Shown piece after piece: positions 54,027 through 62,500 of a DNA stretch of 64,000 nt. This stretch comes from Tenacibaculum lutimaris (GTDB lineage Bacteria > Bacteroidota > Bacteroidia > Flavobacteriales > Flavobacteriaceae): positions 62,001-126,000 of the forward strand of contig NZ_RAQM01000009.1 of NCBI RefSeq assembly GCF_003610735.1, written 5' to 3'. The notes beneath the pieces are model-generated. The model saw only the letters and a program-made list of their open reading frames with translations. It did not search any database and was not told where the DNA came from. A program made the translations under genes and the position numbers. How positions within the stretch are numbered: position 1 is the stretch's first letter; every line of letters begins with the position of its first letter.

Positions 54027-54732
54027 TTTATGTTTCGCTTTTGTGTTTATAAACGGTTATTCTCAACAAAACACAACTAAAGAAAAACCCGAAGAAAAAA
54101 AAGATACCATTACATACAAAACAGGATATGGCTTACGTATTGGAATAGATATTAGTAAACCTGCTCTTTCTATTGTTGATAAAAGCTATAGTGGTTTAGA
54201 GCTTGTGGGTGATTATAGAATTTCTAAAAAATGGTATGTTGCTGCAGAAATAGGACATGAAGATGAAACTACTTATGAAGACTTTTCTTCTTCTAGTTCA
54301 AAAGGAAGTTATATTAGACTTGGAGCAAATTACAATGCTTACGAGAATTGGTTAGACATGAATAACGAAATTTATGTTGGTATGCGTTATGGCTTTGCCA
54401 TATTTGATCATACCTTAAATAGCTACCAACCTAATGTTTCTTCGGGTACCGAAAATCTACCTCCTTATTTTCCCTCAAACCCAGTTACAACACCTATGTC
54501 TGATGACGGACTTACCGCTCATTGGACTGAATTACAACTAGGTATAAAGGCAGAAACTTTTAAAAACCTGTTTATAGGTTTTAGCTTTTCATATAAAATT
54601 ATGTTAAGTGTCGACGATCAAAAAGACTTTAAAACCTTGTATACCCCTGGTTTTAACCGTGTTTTTGAAAGTAACACAGGCTTCGGGTTTAACTATACAA
54701 TATCGTACTTAATCCCTTTTGTTAATAAATAA
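54007..54732 (+). CDS. DUF6048 outer-membrane protein
   Basis: A 241-residue exported beta-barrel protein (signal YFISLCFAFVFINGYSQ). The mature part opens with an acidic Lys/Glu linker and then GYGLRIGIDISKPALS, the DUF6048 mark, followed by amphipathic strands (YVAAEIGHEDETT, YIRLGANYN, EIYVGMRYGFAIF). It overlaps the DUF6452 gene, so the lipoprotein and barrel are likely made together and may form a complex. Confidence 0.85.
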   Translation: MYKYFISLCFAFVFINGYSQQNTTKEKPEEKKDTITYKTGYGLRIGIDISKPALSIVDKSYSGLELVGDYRISKKWYVAAEIGHEDETTYEDFSSSSSKGSYIRLGANYNAYENWLDMNNEIYVGMRYGFAIFDHTLNSYQPNVSSGTENLPPYFPSNPVTTPMSDDGLTAHWTELQLGIKAETFKNLFIGFSFSYKIMLSVDDQKDFKTLYTPGFNRVFESNTGFGFNYTISYLIPFVNK

Positions 54733-54792
54733 ATTATCAGCATACACTTGATTTCACTAACTTTACAGCTTGAATAATAAAACTTATTAACA

Positions 54793-55740
54793 ATGAATAA
54801 AATTCCAAGCGTAAACTTAGCAGACTTTTTATCTGATGATGCTGAAAGAAAACAAAAATTCATCAACGAGATTGGTGACGCTTATGAGAATATAGGATTT
54901 GTAGCATTAAAAGGACACTTTTTAGACGATGAATTAGTAGATAACTTATATGCTGAAATCAAGAAGTTTTTTGATTTACCTACTGAAGTAAAAGAAAAGT
55001 ACGAAATTCCAGGTATTGGAGGTCAAAGAGGATATGTTTCTTTTGGTAAAGAAAGTGCAAAAGGAAAGAAAGAAGGAGATTTAAAAGAGTTTTGGCACTT
55101 TGGTCAGTATGTTGACGCAGATTCAAAGTACGCTAAAGAATACCCAGAAAATGTAGAGGTTGAGGAATTACCTGAATTCAACAAAGTAGGTAAAGAAGCT
55201 TACCAAATGTTAGAAAAAACAGCTAAGTATGTTTTACGTTCGTTAGCATTACATTTAGGTTTAGAAGAAACGTATTTTGACAACTATATTAAAAACGGGA
55301 ACAGTATTTTACGTCCAATTCACTACCCTCCAATTACTACAGAACCTAAAGGAGCTGTAAGAGCTGCTGCTCATGGTGATATTAACTTGATCACTTTATT
55401 AATGGGAGCTCAAGGAAAAGGATTACAAGTTCAAAACCACAAAGGAGAATGGATTGACGCAATTGCTGAACCAGATGAGTTAATGATTAATGTAGGTGAT
55501 ATGTTATCGCGTCATAGTAATAACAAATTAAAATCTACCATTCACCAAGTAACAAACCCTCCTAAAGAATTATGGGGAACTTCTCGTTACTCTATTCCTT
55601 TTTTTATGCACCCTGTTTCTGATATGAAATTAGATGTTTTAGAAAACTGTATTGACGAGAACAACCCAAAGCAGTTTGAAGATATTACTGCTGGTGAATT
55701 TTTAGATGAGCGTTTACGTGAATTAGGATTGAAAAAATAA
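54793..55740 (+). CDS. 2-oxoglutarate/Fe(II)-dependent oxygenase, isopenicillin-N-synthase family
   Basis: A 315-residue cytoplasmic enzyme. The DIOX_N start is IPSVNLADFLSD, with YENIGFVALKGH. The jelly-roll core holds the iron ligands His-x-Asp in AAHGDINLITLL and a distal His in STIHQVTNPP, and the 2-oxoglutarate Arg in TSRYSIPFFMHP. These enzymes oxidise small molecules; the substrate is unknown. The SUI1 gene follows after 5 bases. Confidence 0.9.
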   Translation: MNKIPSVNLADFLSDDAERKQKFINEIGDAYENIGFVALKGHFLDDELVDNLYAEIKKFFDLPTEVKEKYEIPGIGGQRGYVSFGKESAKGKKEGDLKEFWHFGQYVDADSKYAKEYPENVEVEELPEFNKVGKEAYQMLEKTAKYVLRSLALHLGLEETYFDNYIKNGNSILRPIHYPPITTEPKGAVRAAAHGDINLITLLMGAQGKGLQVQNHKGEWIDAIAEPDELMINVGDMLSRHSNNKLKSTIHQVTNPPKELWGTSRYSIPFFMHPVSDMKLDVLENCIDENNPKQFEDITAGEFLDERLRELGLKK

Positions 55741-55745
55741 ATCTA

Positions 55746-56069
55746 ATGGATTTACAAGATCAATTAAAAAATCTTTTCCCTGATCATCAATTTGAAGAAA
55801 AATCTATTGAAGAAAAGCCTGATATCTGGCTTCAAGATGATCCTATTTTATGCAAATACGAAAAGCGAAAAGGTAAGCCAGTTACTATTATAGACGGATA
55901 CAATGGAGCTACTGAAGATTTCAAGAAATTAGCAAAAGAAATCAAAACTAAACTAAGTGTTGGTGGTAGTTTTAAAGATGACAAAATCATCATTCAAGGC
56001 GATTATAGAGACACTATAATGCAGCTTTTAAAAGACAAAGGATTCAACGTAAAACGCGTTGGTGGATAA
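55746..56069 (+). CDS. SUI1/YciH-type translation factor
   Basis: A 107-residue protein of the eIF1/SUI1 family. The core has VTIIDGYNGATEDFKKLAKEIKTKLSVGGSFKDDKIIIQGDYRD (in part) and ends LLKDKGFNVKRVGG. The C-terminal GG is typical. In E. coli YciH affects start-codon choice. Here it is co-transcribed with the oxygenase gene and followed by a strong terminator. Confidence 0.9.
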   Translation: MDLQDQLKNLFPDHQFEEKSIEEKPDIWLQDDPILCKYEKRKGKPVTIIDGYNGATEDFKKLAKEIKTKLSVGGSFKDDKIIIQGDYRDTIMQLLKDKGFNVKRVGG

Positions 56070-56071
56070 AC

Positions 56072-56111
56072 AAAAAAATGTCAGGAATTTGATTCCTCGA
56101 CATTTTTTTTA
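56072..56111 (+). terminator. Terminator after the SUI1 gene
   Basis: AAAAAATGTC-AGGAAT pairs with ATTCCT-GACATTTTTT around a TTG loop with one bulge, and a T run follows. Confidence 0.85.
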
Positions 56112-56221
56112 TATTTACAACTTTTTGTAAAGTGTTAAATATCAATCAATAAATAATAACGTATAAAATAAACCGTTTATTTTATATCAATAAAGAAATC
56201 AACTAATTCCCTTAAAAAATT

Positions 56222-57166
56222 ATGAAACATTCTTTATTACACATAACTAATGGAGACTACACGACTCAAAGACTTCAAAAATTAAATATTGAAGGAGACA
56301 TTATTACTTGGCGTGAAATGTTATGTGAAGGAAAAACTTCTGTCGATGTTGGAAGCGAAAACTTTTGGAAAATCCGTTTCGACTTTTTAAAAGACTCCTA
56401 TAAAATCACTAAAAAGAAATTCATCGATTACACTTTAAAAGAATACAGAAACCTTTGTAACCAAAAACAACAAGATGAAATTGTTTTATGGTTTGAGTAC
56501 GATTTGTTTTGCCAAATAAACATGGTTGCTGTAATTAGTTGGTTAAAACGATACCGTTCTGGTCACAAAGTTTCTTTAGTTACAAGTGGTAAAATTCCTG
56601 GAGAAGAAAAATTATTTGGTTTAGGAGAATTATCTGAAACACAATTACAACAACATTTTGAAAATAGGATAGAGTTAACTAACGATGATATTGAATATGC
56701 TGATTATATATGGCAATTATATTGTTCTGACAGCCCATTACCTCTTGAAAATGCTCATAAATTCAATCCAAAATCACCTTTTATTTACTTAGAAAGTGCT
56801 ATTAAAGCGCACTTACTTCGTTTTCCTTCAATTGAAAACGGATTAAATCACTTAGAAAACAACATATTAAAAACTGCTAACGAACATAATTTTGCTAACC
56901 AAAACGAATTAGTTAACTACATGTTAACTCATCAAGAAAATTACGGATTTGGTGATAATCAATATTTTCATAAGCTAGATGAACTTAAAAAACTATTTAC
57001 TTCTTTTGATCCTGTTAAATTAAGTAAGACAGGAAAAAAGGTGTTGCAAAACCAAACCAATTATTATGCTAAAATTCGTTCTGATTTTTCGTATCTTGGT
57101 GGCGCAAAAAAATACAGCTATCTCTATGTAAACTCTACCGATAAGCTGTTAAAAATAACATCATAA
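56222..57166 (+). CDS. DUF1835 domain protein
   Basis: A 314-residue cytoplasmic protein. The DUF1835 start is LLHITNGDYTTQRLQKLNIEGDIITWREMLCEGKT (in part), followed by EIVLWFEYDLFCQINMVAVI. The C-terminal half is helical (SAIKAHLLRFPSIENGLNHLENN). The biochemical role of DUF1835 is unknown; related proteins have a Rossmann-like part. It is first in a three-gene operon with a 0-base gap to the phosphorylase gene. Confidence 0.88.
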   Translation: MKHSLLHITNGDYTTQRLQKLNIEGDIITWREMLCEGKTSVDVGSENFWKIRFDFLKDSYKITKKKFIDYTLKEYRNLCNQKQQDEIVLWFEYDLFCQINMVAVISWLKRYRSGHKVSLVTSGKIPGEEKLFGLGELSETQLQQHFENRIELTNDDIEYADYIWQLYCSDSPLPLENAHKFNPKSPFIYLESAIKAHLLRFPSIENGLNHLENNILKTANEHNFANQNELVNYMLTHQENYGFGDNQYFHKLDELKKLFTSFDPVKLSKTGKKVLQNQTNYYAKIRSDFSYLGGAKKYSYLYVNSTDKLLKITS

Positions 57167-58036
57167 ATGAGTATACAACATTCTGAGCTCATCTTAAATC
57201 CAGATGGTAGTATCTATCATTTGAATTTAAGACCTGAACATATTGCTACCGATATCATTTTCGTTGGTGATCAATATCGTGTGGATAAGGTTACGAAACA
57301 TTTTGACACGATAGAATTCAGCACCCAAAAAAGAGAATTTAAAACTACCACTGGTACCTATAAAGGAAAACGAATTACTGTTATTTCTACAGGTATAGGT
57401 CCTGATAATATTGATATTGTTTTAAACGAGTTAGACGCACTTGTAAATATTGATTTAAATACACGTAAAGTAAAAGAAAACCATACCCAATTAAACATAA
57501 CAAGAATTGGAACCTCTGGCTCTTTACACAATGATATTCCTGTTGATAGTTTTTTATTAAGTTCTCATGGTTTAGATTTAAACGGATTACTTCAATCATA
57601 TCAAGTAGATGAAATTTCACACCCTGATCTTGAAGAAGCTTTTATAAAACATACTAACTGGAGTACAAAAAAATCATATCCCTTAATTGTTTCTAATGGA
57701 AAAGCTTTAGAAGATAAGTTAATATCTGACAAAGTATACAAAGGTATAACTGCTACTGCTGGTGGATTTTATGGTCCTCAAGGACGTGTTTTACGTTTAC
57801 CTTTACAAGACCCTGATTTAAATAAAAAGATTGATAGTTTTAACTACAACAACAATCGAATTACCAACCTTGAAATGGAAACATCTGCCATTTATGGGTT
57901 GGCTAAACTACTAGGTCATAATGCTGCATCAATGAATGCTATTATTGCTAACAGAGCCAACGGAACGTTTAGTGAAGATCCATACAAAGTAGTAAATGAT
58001 TTGATTGTATACACTCTTGAGAAATTAGTTAAATAA
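57167..58036 (+). CDS. Nucleoside phosphorylase, uridine-phosphorylase-like
   Basis: A 289-residue enzyme of the PNP/UDP family. The phosphate or ribose site is in STGIGPDNIDIVLNELDAL, the mid motif is RIGTSGSLHNDIPVDSFLLSSHGL and the ribose-binding segment is NLEMETSAIYGLAKLLGHNAASMNAIIANR in part, with the Met-Glu dyad. It breaks a nucleoside into base and ribose-1-phosphate, or hydrolyses an N-glycosidic bond. It sits directly between DUF1835 and a solute-binding-fold gene, with no gap on either side. Confidence 0.9.
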   Translation: MSIQHSELILNPDGSIYHLNLRPEHIATDIIFVGDQYRVDKVTKHFDTIEFSTQKREFKTTTGTYKGKRITVISTGIGPDNIDIVLNELDALVNIDLNTRKVKENHTQLNITRIGTSGSLHNDIPVDSFLLSSHGLDLNGLLQSYQVDEISHPDLEEAFIKHTNWSTKKSYPLIVSNGKALEDKLISDKVYKGITATAGGFYGPQGRVLRLPLQDPDLNKKIDSFNYNNNRITNLEMETSAIYGLAKLLGHNAASMNAIIANRANGTFSEDPYKVVNDLIVYTLEKLVK

Positions 58037-58897
58037 ATGCTGAAATTAAAAATAGGTGGTGTTCCAGAACATTTTAATTATCCATGGTACATCACTTTAA
58101 AAAATAAAGAATACACCAAAGAAGGAATAAACTTACGCTGGAAAGATTATCCTGGAGGTACAGGAGCTATGGCGAAAGCTTTACGCTCTGGTGAAGTTGA
58201 TATTGCCTTAGTACTTACTGAAGGAATTATAAAGGATATTATTAACGGAAATCCGTCAAAAATTACACAAACCTTTGTAAAAAGCCCGCTTGTTTGGGGA
58301 ATCCATGTAGCTGCCAATTCTAAATTTAAAACTATTGACGATTTAGAACACGCAACTGTAGCTATTAGTCGCTTTGGTTCAGGTTCTCAACTTATGGCAA
58401 TTGTAAATGCTCATAACAATGGTTGGGACATTAATAAATTACAATTTAAAGTAGTTGGAGATTTGCAAGGAGGAATTGATGCTTTAACAAATGGAGAAGC
58501 AGACTATTTTATGTGGGAACACTTTACCACCAAACCATTGGTAGACAATGGTACTTTTAGAAGAGTTGGTAATTGCCCTACTCCATGGCCTTGTTTTGTT
58601 ATTGCTGTTCGTGATGAAGTATTAGAAAATCATTTTGAAGAAGTAAAAAAAGTACACGATATAATTAATAATTGTACTAAAGACTTTAAGGATTTTGATA
58701 ATATTGATGAAGTTCTTTCTAACAGGTATGAACAACAAATAGAAGATATTCAAGAATGGTTATCTATTACTGAATGGAATGACGGTGAAGCTATTTCTGA
58801 AAATTTAATTTCGGACATACAAAATAAAATGGTAGAGTTTAACGTTATTGAAAAGAAGGAAAATTCTGGTGACTTAATCAGAAATATGTATATTTGA
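58037..58897 (+). CDS. Periplasmic-binding-fold protein without signal peptide
   Basis: A 286-residue protein of the type 2 solute-binding fold: KIGGVPEHFNYPWYITLKNKEY, GTGAMAKALRSGEVDIALVLTEG and AISRFGSGSQLMAIVNAHNNG. It starts directly at the first strand, so it is cytoplasmic, and no permease or ATPase is adjacent. Enzymes with this fold include MqnA/MqnD (futalosine menaquinone pathway) and Thi5-like synthases. The neighbouring nucleoside phosphorylase makes an enzymatic role more likely than transport. Substrate unknown. Confidence 0.83.
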   Translation: MLKLKIGGVPEHFNYPWYITLKNKEYTKEGINLRWKDYPGGTGAMAKALRSGEVDIALVLTEGIIKDIINGNPSKITQTFVKSPLVWGIHVAANSKFKTIDDLEHATVAISRFGSGSQLMAIVNAHNNGWDINKLQFKVVGDLQGGIDALTNGEADYFMWEHFTTKPLVDNGTFRRVGNCPTPWPCFVIAVRDEVLENHFEEVKKVHDIINNCTKDFKDFDNIDEVLSNRYEQQIEDIQEWLSITEWNDGEAISENLISDIQNKMVEFNVIEKKENSGDLIRNMYI

Positions 58898-58917
58898 TTT
58901 TATAAAACGGAATAATG

Positions 58918-59088
58918 ATGAAAAAAGTAGTATTTATTGCAATTTGTACTGTTAGTTTATTAGGTTTTTCTTCTTGCGGAAGTACTAGTCCTTGTGGATT
59001 AGCAAAAACTAATCAAAACAAACAAAAACAACATCAACAACAAGAGATAGTAGTTGCAGATGCAACTGAAGTAGCAATCGCTGAATAA
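58918..59088 (+). CDS. Very small lipoprotein, Gln-rich
   Basis: A 56-residue frame (an adjacent in-frame ATG at 58915 gives 57). It starts MKKVVFIAICTVSLLGFSSC, a clear lipoprotein signal with lipobox Cys20 or so, followed by STSPCGLAKTN, a Gln/Lys/His-rich run and an acidic Ala-rich tail. It is too short for family assignment. It has its own terminator (59116-59146), supporting it as a real gene. Confidence 0.65.
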   Translation: MKKVVFIAICTVSLLGFSSCGSTSPCGLAKTNQNKQKQHQQQEIVVADATEVAIAE

Positions 59089-59115
59089 GTTGATGTTTCT
59101 TTATTCAAATTCAAT

Positions 59116-59147
59116 AAATCCGCTTTTTTAGGCGGATTTTTTATTTT
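59116..59147 (+). terminator. Terminator after the small lipoprotein gene
   Basis: AAATCCGC pairs with GCGGATTT around a T-rich 8-base loop, and a T run follows. Confidence 0.85.
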
Positions 59148-59167
59148 TAACTATTATAGCATAAAAA

Positions 59168-59194
59168 AATCCTTTTCTAAATAGAAAAGGACTT
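59168..59194 (-). terminator. Terminator of the small minus-strand membrane protein gene
   Basis: A stem TCCTTTTCT / AGAAAAGGA around AAAT lies just after the small minus-strand gene (59215-59334) and is followed on that strand by a T-rich run. Confidence 0.7.
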
Positions 59195-59214
59195 AATGTA
59201 TTTTATATTGATTT

Positions 59215-59334
59215 TTACTTTGCTATAATTTCTCCTAATAATGCACCTTTTTCAAAGGCAAACACCATAACTAATAATAGTAAGATTGCTGCACCTGTTA
59301 CAACATAATACTTAGTTTTATTTTCTTTTTTCAT
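59215..59334 (-). CDS. Tiny single-pass membrane protein
   Basis: A 39-residue frame. MKKENKTKYYVVTGAAILLLL continues as a hydrophobic stretch to about residue 27, then EKGALLGEIIAK ends it. The positive N-terminus followed by one helix suggests an N-in orientation. It has a terminator right after it (59168-59194) and is 19 bases downstream of the pcm gene on the same strand. Unknown function; too short for a family call. Confidence 0.55.
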   Translation of the reverse strand: MKKENKTKYYVVTGAAILLLLVMVFAFEKGALLGEIIAK

Positions 59335-59353
59335 AATATATAATTCAGTTTAA

Positions 59354-59995
59354 TTAATTCTTCTTTTTTAGCATAGGCACAAATCTAAAACCACCTAGTT
59401 CATGCTTTTCAAATTCTTTTGGTGACTTTCTAATAAACAATGTCATTACTTGCTCTTTATCGCCCACAGGAATCAACAACCTACCTCCTACTTTAATCTG
59501 TCCTAACAATGCTTTAGGCACATACGGAGCCCCAGCTGTTACAATAATTTTATCAAAAGGAGCTTCTTCTGGCAACCCTTTATAACCATCTCCAAAAATA
59601 AAACGCTTAGGTCTATATCCTAGTTTTGGTAAAAACATAGAGGTTTTCTTGAATAATTCGTGCTGACGCTCTATCGAGTACACTTCTGCTCCCAACTCTA
59701 ATAAAACTGCTGTCTGGTACCCAGACCCTGTACCAATTTCTAACACTTTCTCACCAGGTTGTATCTCTAAAACTTCCGATTGAAAAGCCACAGTATAAGG
59801 TTGAGAGATGGTTTGTTCAGCCGCAATAGGAAAAGCTTTGTCTTGATATGCATGTGCTTCAAAACTACTATCCATAAACAAGTGTCTTGGAATTTTTCGT
59901 ACCGCATCTAATACTTTAGCATCGGTAATTCCTTTTGCTTCTAAAACGTTTGCTAATTGATTTCTAAGTCCTTGGTGTTTCGTTGTGTCTTTCAT
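59354..59995 (-). CDS. pcm: Protein-L-isoaspartate O-methyltransferase
   Basis: A 213-residue SAM-dependent repair enzyme that methylates isoaspartate in damaged proteins. Motif I is VLEIGTGSGYQTAVLLELG, preceded by the substrate loop AEQTISQPYTVAFQ and followed by SIERQHELF and KIIVTAGAPYVPKAL. The N-terminal helix has LEAKGITDAKVLDAVRKIPRHLF. An unusual AGGAGGGA Shine-Dalgarno-like run lies 8-9 bases before its ATG (60001-60010), rare in this phylum. Confidence 0.95.
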   Translation of the reverse strand: MKDTTKHQGLRNQLANVLEAKGITDAKVLDAVRKIPRHLFMDSSFEAHAYQDKAFPIAAEQTISQPYTVAFQSEVLEIQPGEKVLEIGTGSGYQTAVLLELGAEVYSIERQHELFKKTSMFLPKLGYRPKRFIFGDGYKGLPEEAPFDKIIVTAGAPYVPKALLGQIKVGGRLLIPVGDKEQVMTLFIRKSPKEFEKHELGGFRFVPMLKKKN

Positions 59996-60001
59996 TTATA
60001 C

Positions 60002-60010
60002 TCCCTCCTA
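60002..60010 (-). promoter_or_regulatory. Strong Shine-Dalgarno sequence before pcm
   Basis: On the minus strand TAGGAGGGA precedes the pcm ATG by about 6-8 bases. It is the only near-perfect SD I noticed upstream of a gene in this window, where most genes have none. Confidence 0.6.
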
Positions 60011-60140
60011 ATACAAACAGTATTCTATATAAATATAGGATATTTATTTTATTGTAATTATCGCCAACTCTTCCTGTAAAAGTTTGACTGATCATAAAAT
60101 TTCGAGAGGCTAAAAATAGTAATAAATATGTATAAAAGTG

Positions 60141-60148
60141 TATCTTTG
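60141..60148 (+). promoter_or_regulatory. -7 box (TATCTTTG) for the Gfo/Idh/MocA gene
   Basis: Exact TAnnTTTG match, predicting a start near 60155 and a leader of about 65 bases before the ATG at 60220. Confidence 0.5.
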
Positions 60149-60219
60149 TTTGCGTTGATTTTTTGTGGAAATCATTTCTTTTTCAACAAACCAATCAAAT
60201 AACTAATAATCTTTCACTT

Positions 60220-61179
60220 ATGTTAAAAGCTGGAGTTTTAGGCGCAGGTCACTTAGGAAAAATCCATTTGCGTTTGTTACAACAATCAGAAAAATACGAA
60301 TTAGTAGGGTTTTATGACCCTTTTACAGAAAACGCACAAAAAGTAGCTGATGAGTTTGGCTATAAATTATTCGATTCAGTAGAAGCATTAATTGATGCTG
60401 TTGAAGTAGTTGATATTGTTACTCCTACTCTTTCTCACTTTGATTGTGCTAAACAAGCCATTGAAAAAGGGAAGCATATTTTTATTGAAAAGCCTATTAC
60501 TAATACAGTATTAGAAGCAGAAGCTATAAGAACTTTAGCTAGTCAACATCATGTTCGTGGTCAAGTTGGACATGTAGAGCGTTTTAACCCTGCTTTTATG
60601 GCTGTAAAAGACTTGATTGACACACCAATGTTTATTGAAACACATCGTTTAGCTGAATTTAACCCTCGAGGAACAGATGTTCCTGTTGTTTTAGATTTAA
60701 TGATTCATGATATTGACATTATTTTATCTGTGGTAAATTCAAAAGTAAAGAATGTGCATGCAAGTGGAGTATCAGTTATTTCAGAAACTCCTGATATTGC
60801 CAATGCACGTATTGAATTTGAAAACGGTTGTGTTGCAAACCTAACAGCAAGTAGAATTTCAATGAAAAACATGCGTAAAAGTCGTTTTTTCCAAAGAGAC
60901 GCTTATATCTCTGTAAACTTTTTAGAAAAGCAATCGGAAGTTGTTAGAATGAAAGATGTGCCAGAAAAACCTGATGAGTTTGCTATGATTTTACAAAATG
61001 CTGAGGGAGTTAAAAAGCAAATTTATTACGATAATCCTGAAGTAGTTGCCAACAATGCTATTTTAGACGAATTAGAGTCGTTTGCAGACGCTATTAAGAA
61101 TAACACTACTCCTATTGTTTCATTACGTCAAGGTACTGAAGCTTTACGTGTAGCACATCAGATTATAGATTGTTTTTAG
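60220..61179 (+). CDS. Gfo/Idh/MocA-family NAD(P)-dependent oxidoreductase
   Basis: A 319-residue dehydrogenase starting at the ATG at 60220, where the Rossmann motif GVLGAGHLGKIHLRLL begins four residues in; the longer frame runs into a leader. The family motif EKPITNTVLEAEAI is present with the catalytic Lys, and the C-terminal domain has VLDLMIHDIDIIL. The substrate is unknown. The DUF3592-like gene follows after 4 bases. Confidence 0.9.
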   Translation: MLKAGVLGAGHLGKIHLRLLQQSEKYELVGFYDPFTENAQKVADEFGYKLFDSVEALIDAVEVVDIVTPTLSHFDCAKQAIEKGKHIFIEKPITNTVLEAEAIRTLASQHHVRGQVGHVERFNPAFMAVKDLIDTPMFIETHRLAEFNPRGTDVPVVLDLMIHDIDIILSVVNSKVKNVHASGVSVISETPDIANARIEFENGCVANLTASRISMKNMRKSRFFQRDAYISVNFLEKQSEVVRMKDVPEKPDEFAMILQNAEGVKKQIYYDNPEVVANNAILDELESFADAIKNNTTPIVSLRQGTEALRVAHQIIDCF

Positions 61180-61183
61180 AAAA

Positions 61184-61525
61184 ATGAATTCTCTTCGAGC
61201 ATTTGGTTCTTTATTGTATTTTATAATATTCTTTGGAGGATTATATTTTTTATGGAATTATGGAAATATAGCTTTCTTTTTTGGAAAAACTACAAAAGTA
61301 AACGCTCAAATTGATTCTATAAAAGTTGTTTATGGAACTGCTGGAAGGGGCTATCATCAAAAAATTTATTATCAATATAAATTTGAAAATAAGATATACA
61401 GTTCAAACTTTAGAAATAAGGCTACAATGTGGGAGCCGATTCAAGAAAATGATAGTTTACAACTAAAAGTTTCAAATAATAACCCTAAAAATAATAAAGT
61501 AATTGGAGTTTATTTCTCCTATTAA
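61184..61525 (+). CDS. DUF3592-like membrane protein
   Basis: A 113-residue protein with one or two N-terminal helices (LLYFIIFFGGLYFLWNYGNIAFFFG) and a beta-rich C-terminal domain (KIYYQYKFENKIYSSNFRNKATM) in the manner of DUF3592 proteins. It lies 4 bases after the dehydrogenase gene and ends 13 bases before the next start, so it is within an operon. Function unknown. Confidence 0.75.
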   Translation: MNSLRAFGSLLYFIIFFGGLYFLWNYGNIAFFFGKTTKVNAQIDSIKVVYGTAGRGYHQKIYYQYKFENKIYSSNFRNKATMWEPIQENDSLQLKVSNNNPKNNKVIGVYFSY

Positions 61526-61538
61526 AACACACAACAAC

Positions 61539-62426
61539 ATGAAAAATATCGCCGTAATTGGAGCAGGAACAATGGGAAATGGAATTGCGCATACTTTTGC
61601 TCAATTTGGATACAATGTTCAACTTATCGACATTTCGCAAGCTGCGTTAGATAGAGGTCTAGCAACCATTACTAAAAACTTAGACAGAATGGTAGCGAAA
61701 GAAAAAATTACTGAAGACGATAAAAATAATACTTTAAATAACATTACTACACATACTTCCATTAAAGAAGGTGTTCAAAACACTAGTTTAGTTGTTGAGG
61801 CAGCTACTGAAAATGTAGATTTAAAACTTAAGATTTTTAAAGATTTAGATGAAGCTTGTGCTGAAGATACTATTTTAGCTACCAACACTTCATCAATCTC
61901 AATTACTCAAATTGCAGCAGCTACCAATAGACCTGAAAAAGTAATTGGAATGCACTTTATGAATCCTGTACCAATTATGAAATTGGTTGAAATTATTAGA
62001 GGATACAACACTTCTGATGAAGTAATGGACTTTACAGTTGATTTAACTAAGAAAATTAATAAGGTTCCTGTTGAAGTAAACGATTACCCAGGTTTTGTTG
62101 CCAACCGTATTTTAATGCCAATGATTAACGAAAGTATTGAAACTTTATACAACGGTGTTGCTGGTGTTGCTGAAATTGACACTGTAATGAAATTAGGAAT
62201 GGCACATCCAATGGGACCATTACAATTAGCTGATTTTATTGGGTTAGATGTTTGTTTATCTATTTTAAACGTAATGTATGACGGATTTAAAAACCCTAAG
62301 TATGCTCCATGTCCGTTATTAGTAAACATGGTTGCAGCAGGAAAATTAGGAGTAAAATCTGGTGAAGGCTTTTACGATTATTCAGAAAGTAGAAAAGCTG
62401 AGAAAGTAGCGAAGATGTTTTCTTAG
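61539..62426 (+). CDS. 3-hydroxyacyl-CoA (3-hydroxybutyryl-CoA) dehydrogenase
   Basis: A 295-residue enzyme starting at the ATG at 61539; the frame open to 61503 overlaps the previous gene and is not needed. NAD-binding is AVIGAGTMGNGIAHTFAQFG. The middle has SSISITQIAAATNRPEKVIGMHFMNPVPIMKLVEII (in part) with the catalytic His. The C-terminal domain has DYPGFVANRILMPMINE, and the closing segment is GVKSGEGFYDY. It acts in beta-oxidation or butanoate metabolism. Confidence 0.95.
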   Translation: MKNIAVIGAGTMGNGIAHTFAQFGYNVQLIDISQAALDRGLATITKNLDRMVAKEKITEDDKNNTLNNITTHTSIKEGVQNTSLVVEAATENVDLKLKIFKDLDEACAEDTILATNTSSISITQIAAATNRPEKVIGMHFMNPVPIMKLVEIIRGYNTSDEVMDFTVDLTKKINKVPVEVNDYPGFVANRILMPMINESIETLYNGVAGVAEIDTVMKLGMAHPMGPLQLADFIGLDVCLSILNVMYDGFKNPKYAPCPLLVNMVAAGKLGVKSGEGFYDYSESRKAEKVAKMFS

Positions 62427-62448
62427 TTCTTTAAGACTTTATAAAACA

Positions 62449-62488
62449 AAAAAGAGAAATTTCTTAATTGAAATTTCTCTTTTTTGTT
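62449..62488. terminator. Bidirectional terminator
   Basis: A perfect 15-bp stem AAAAGAGAAATTTC / GAAATTTCTCTTTT around TTAATT is flanked by A and T tracts, between convergent genes ending at 62426 and 62501. Confidence 0.9.
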
Positions 62489-62500
62489 TAAGATATATTT

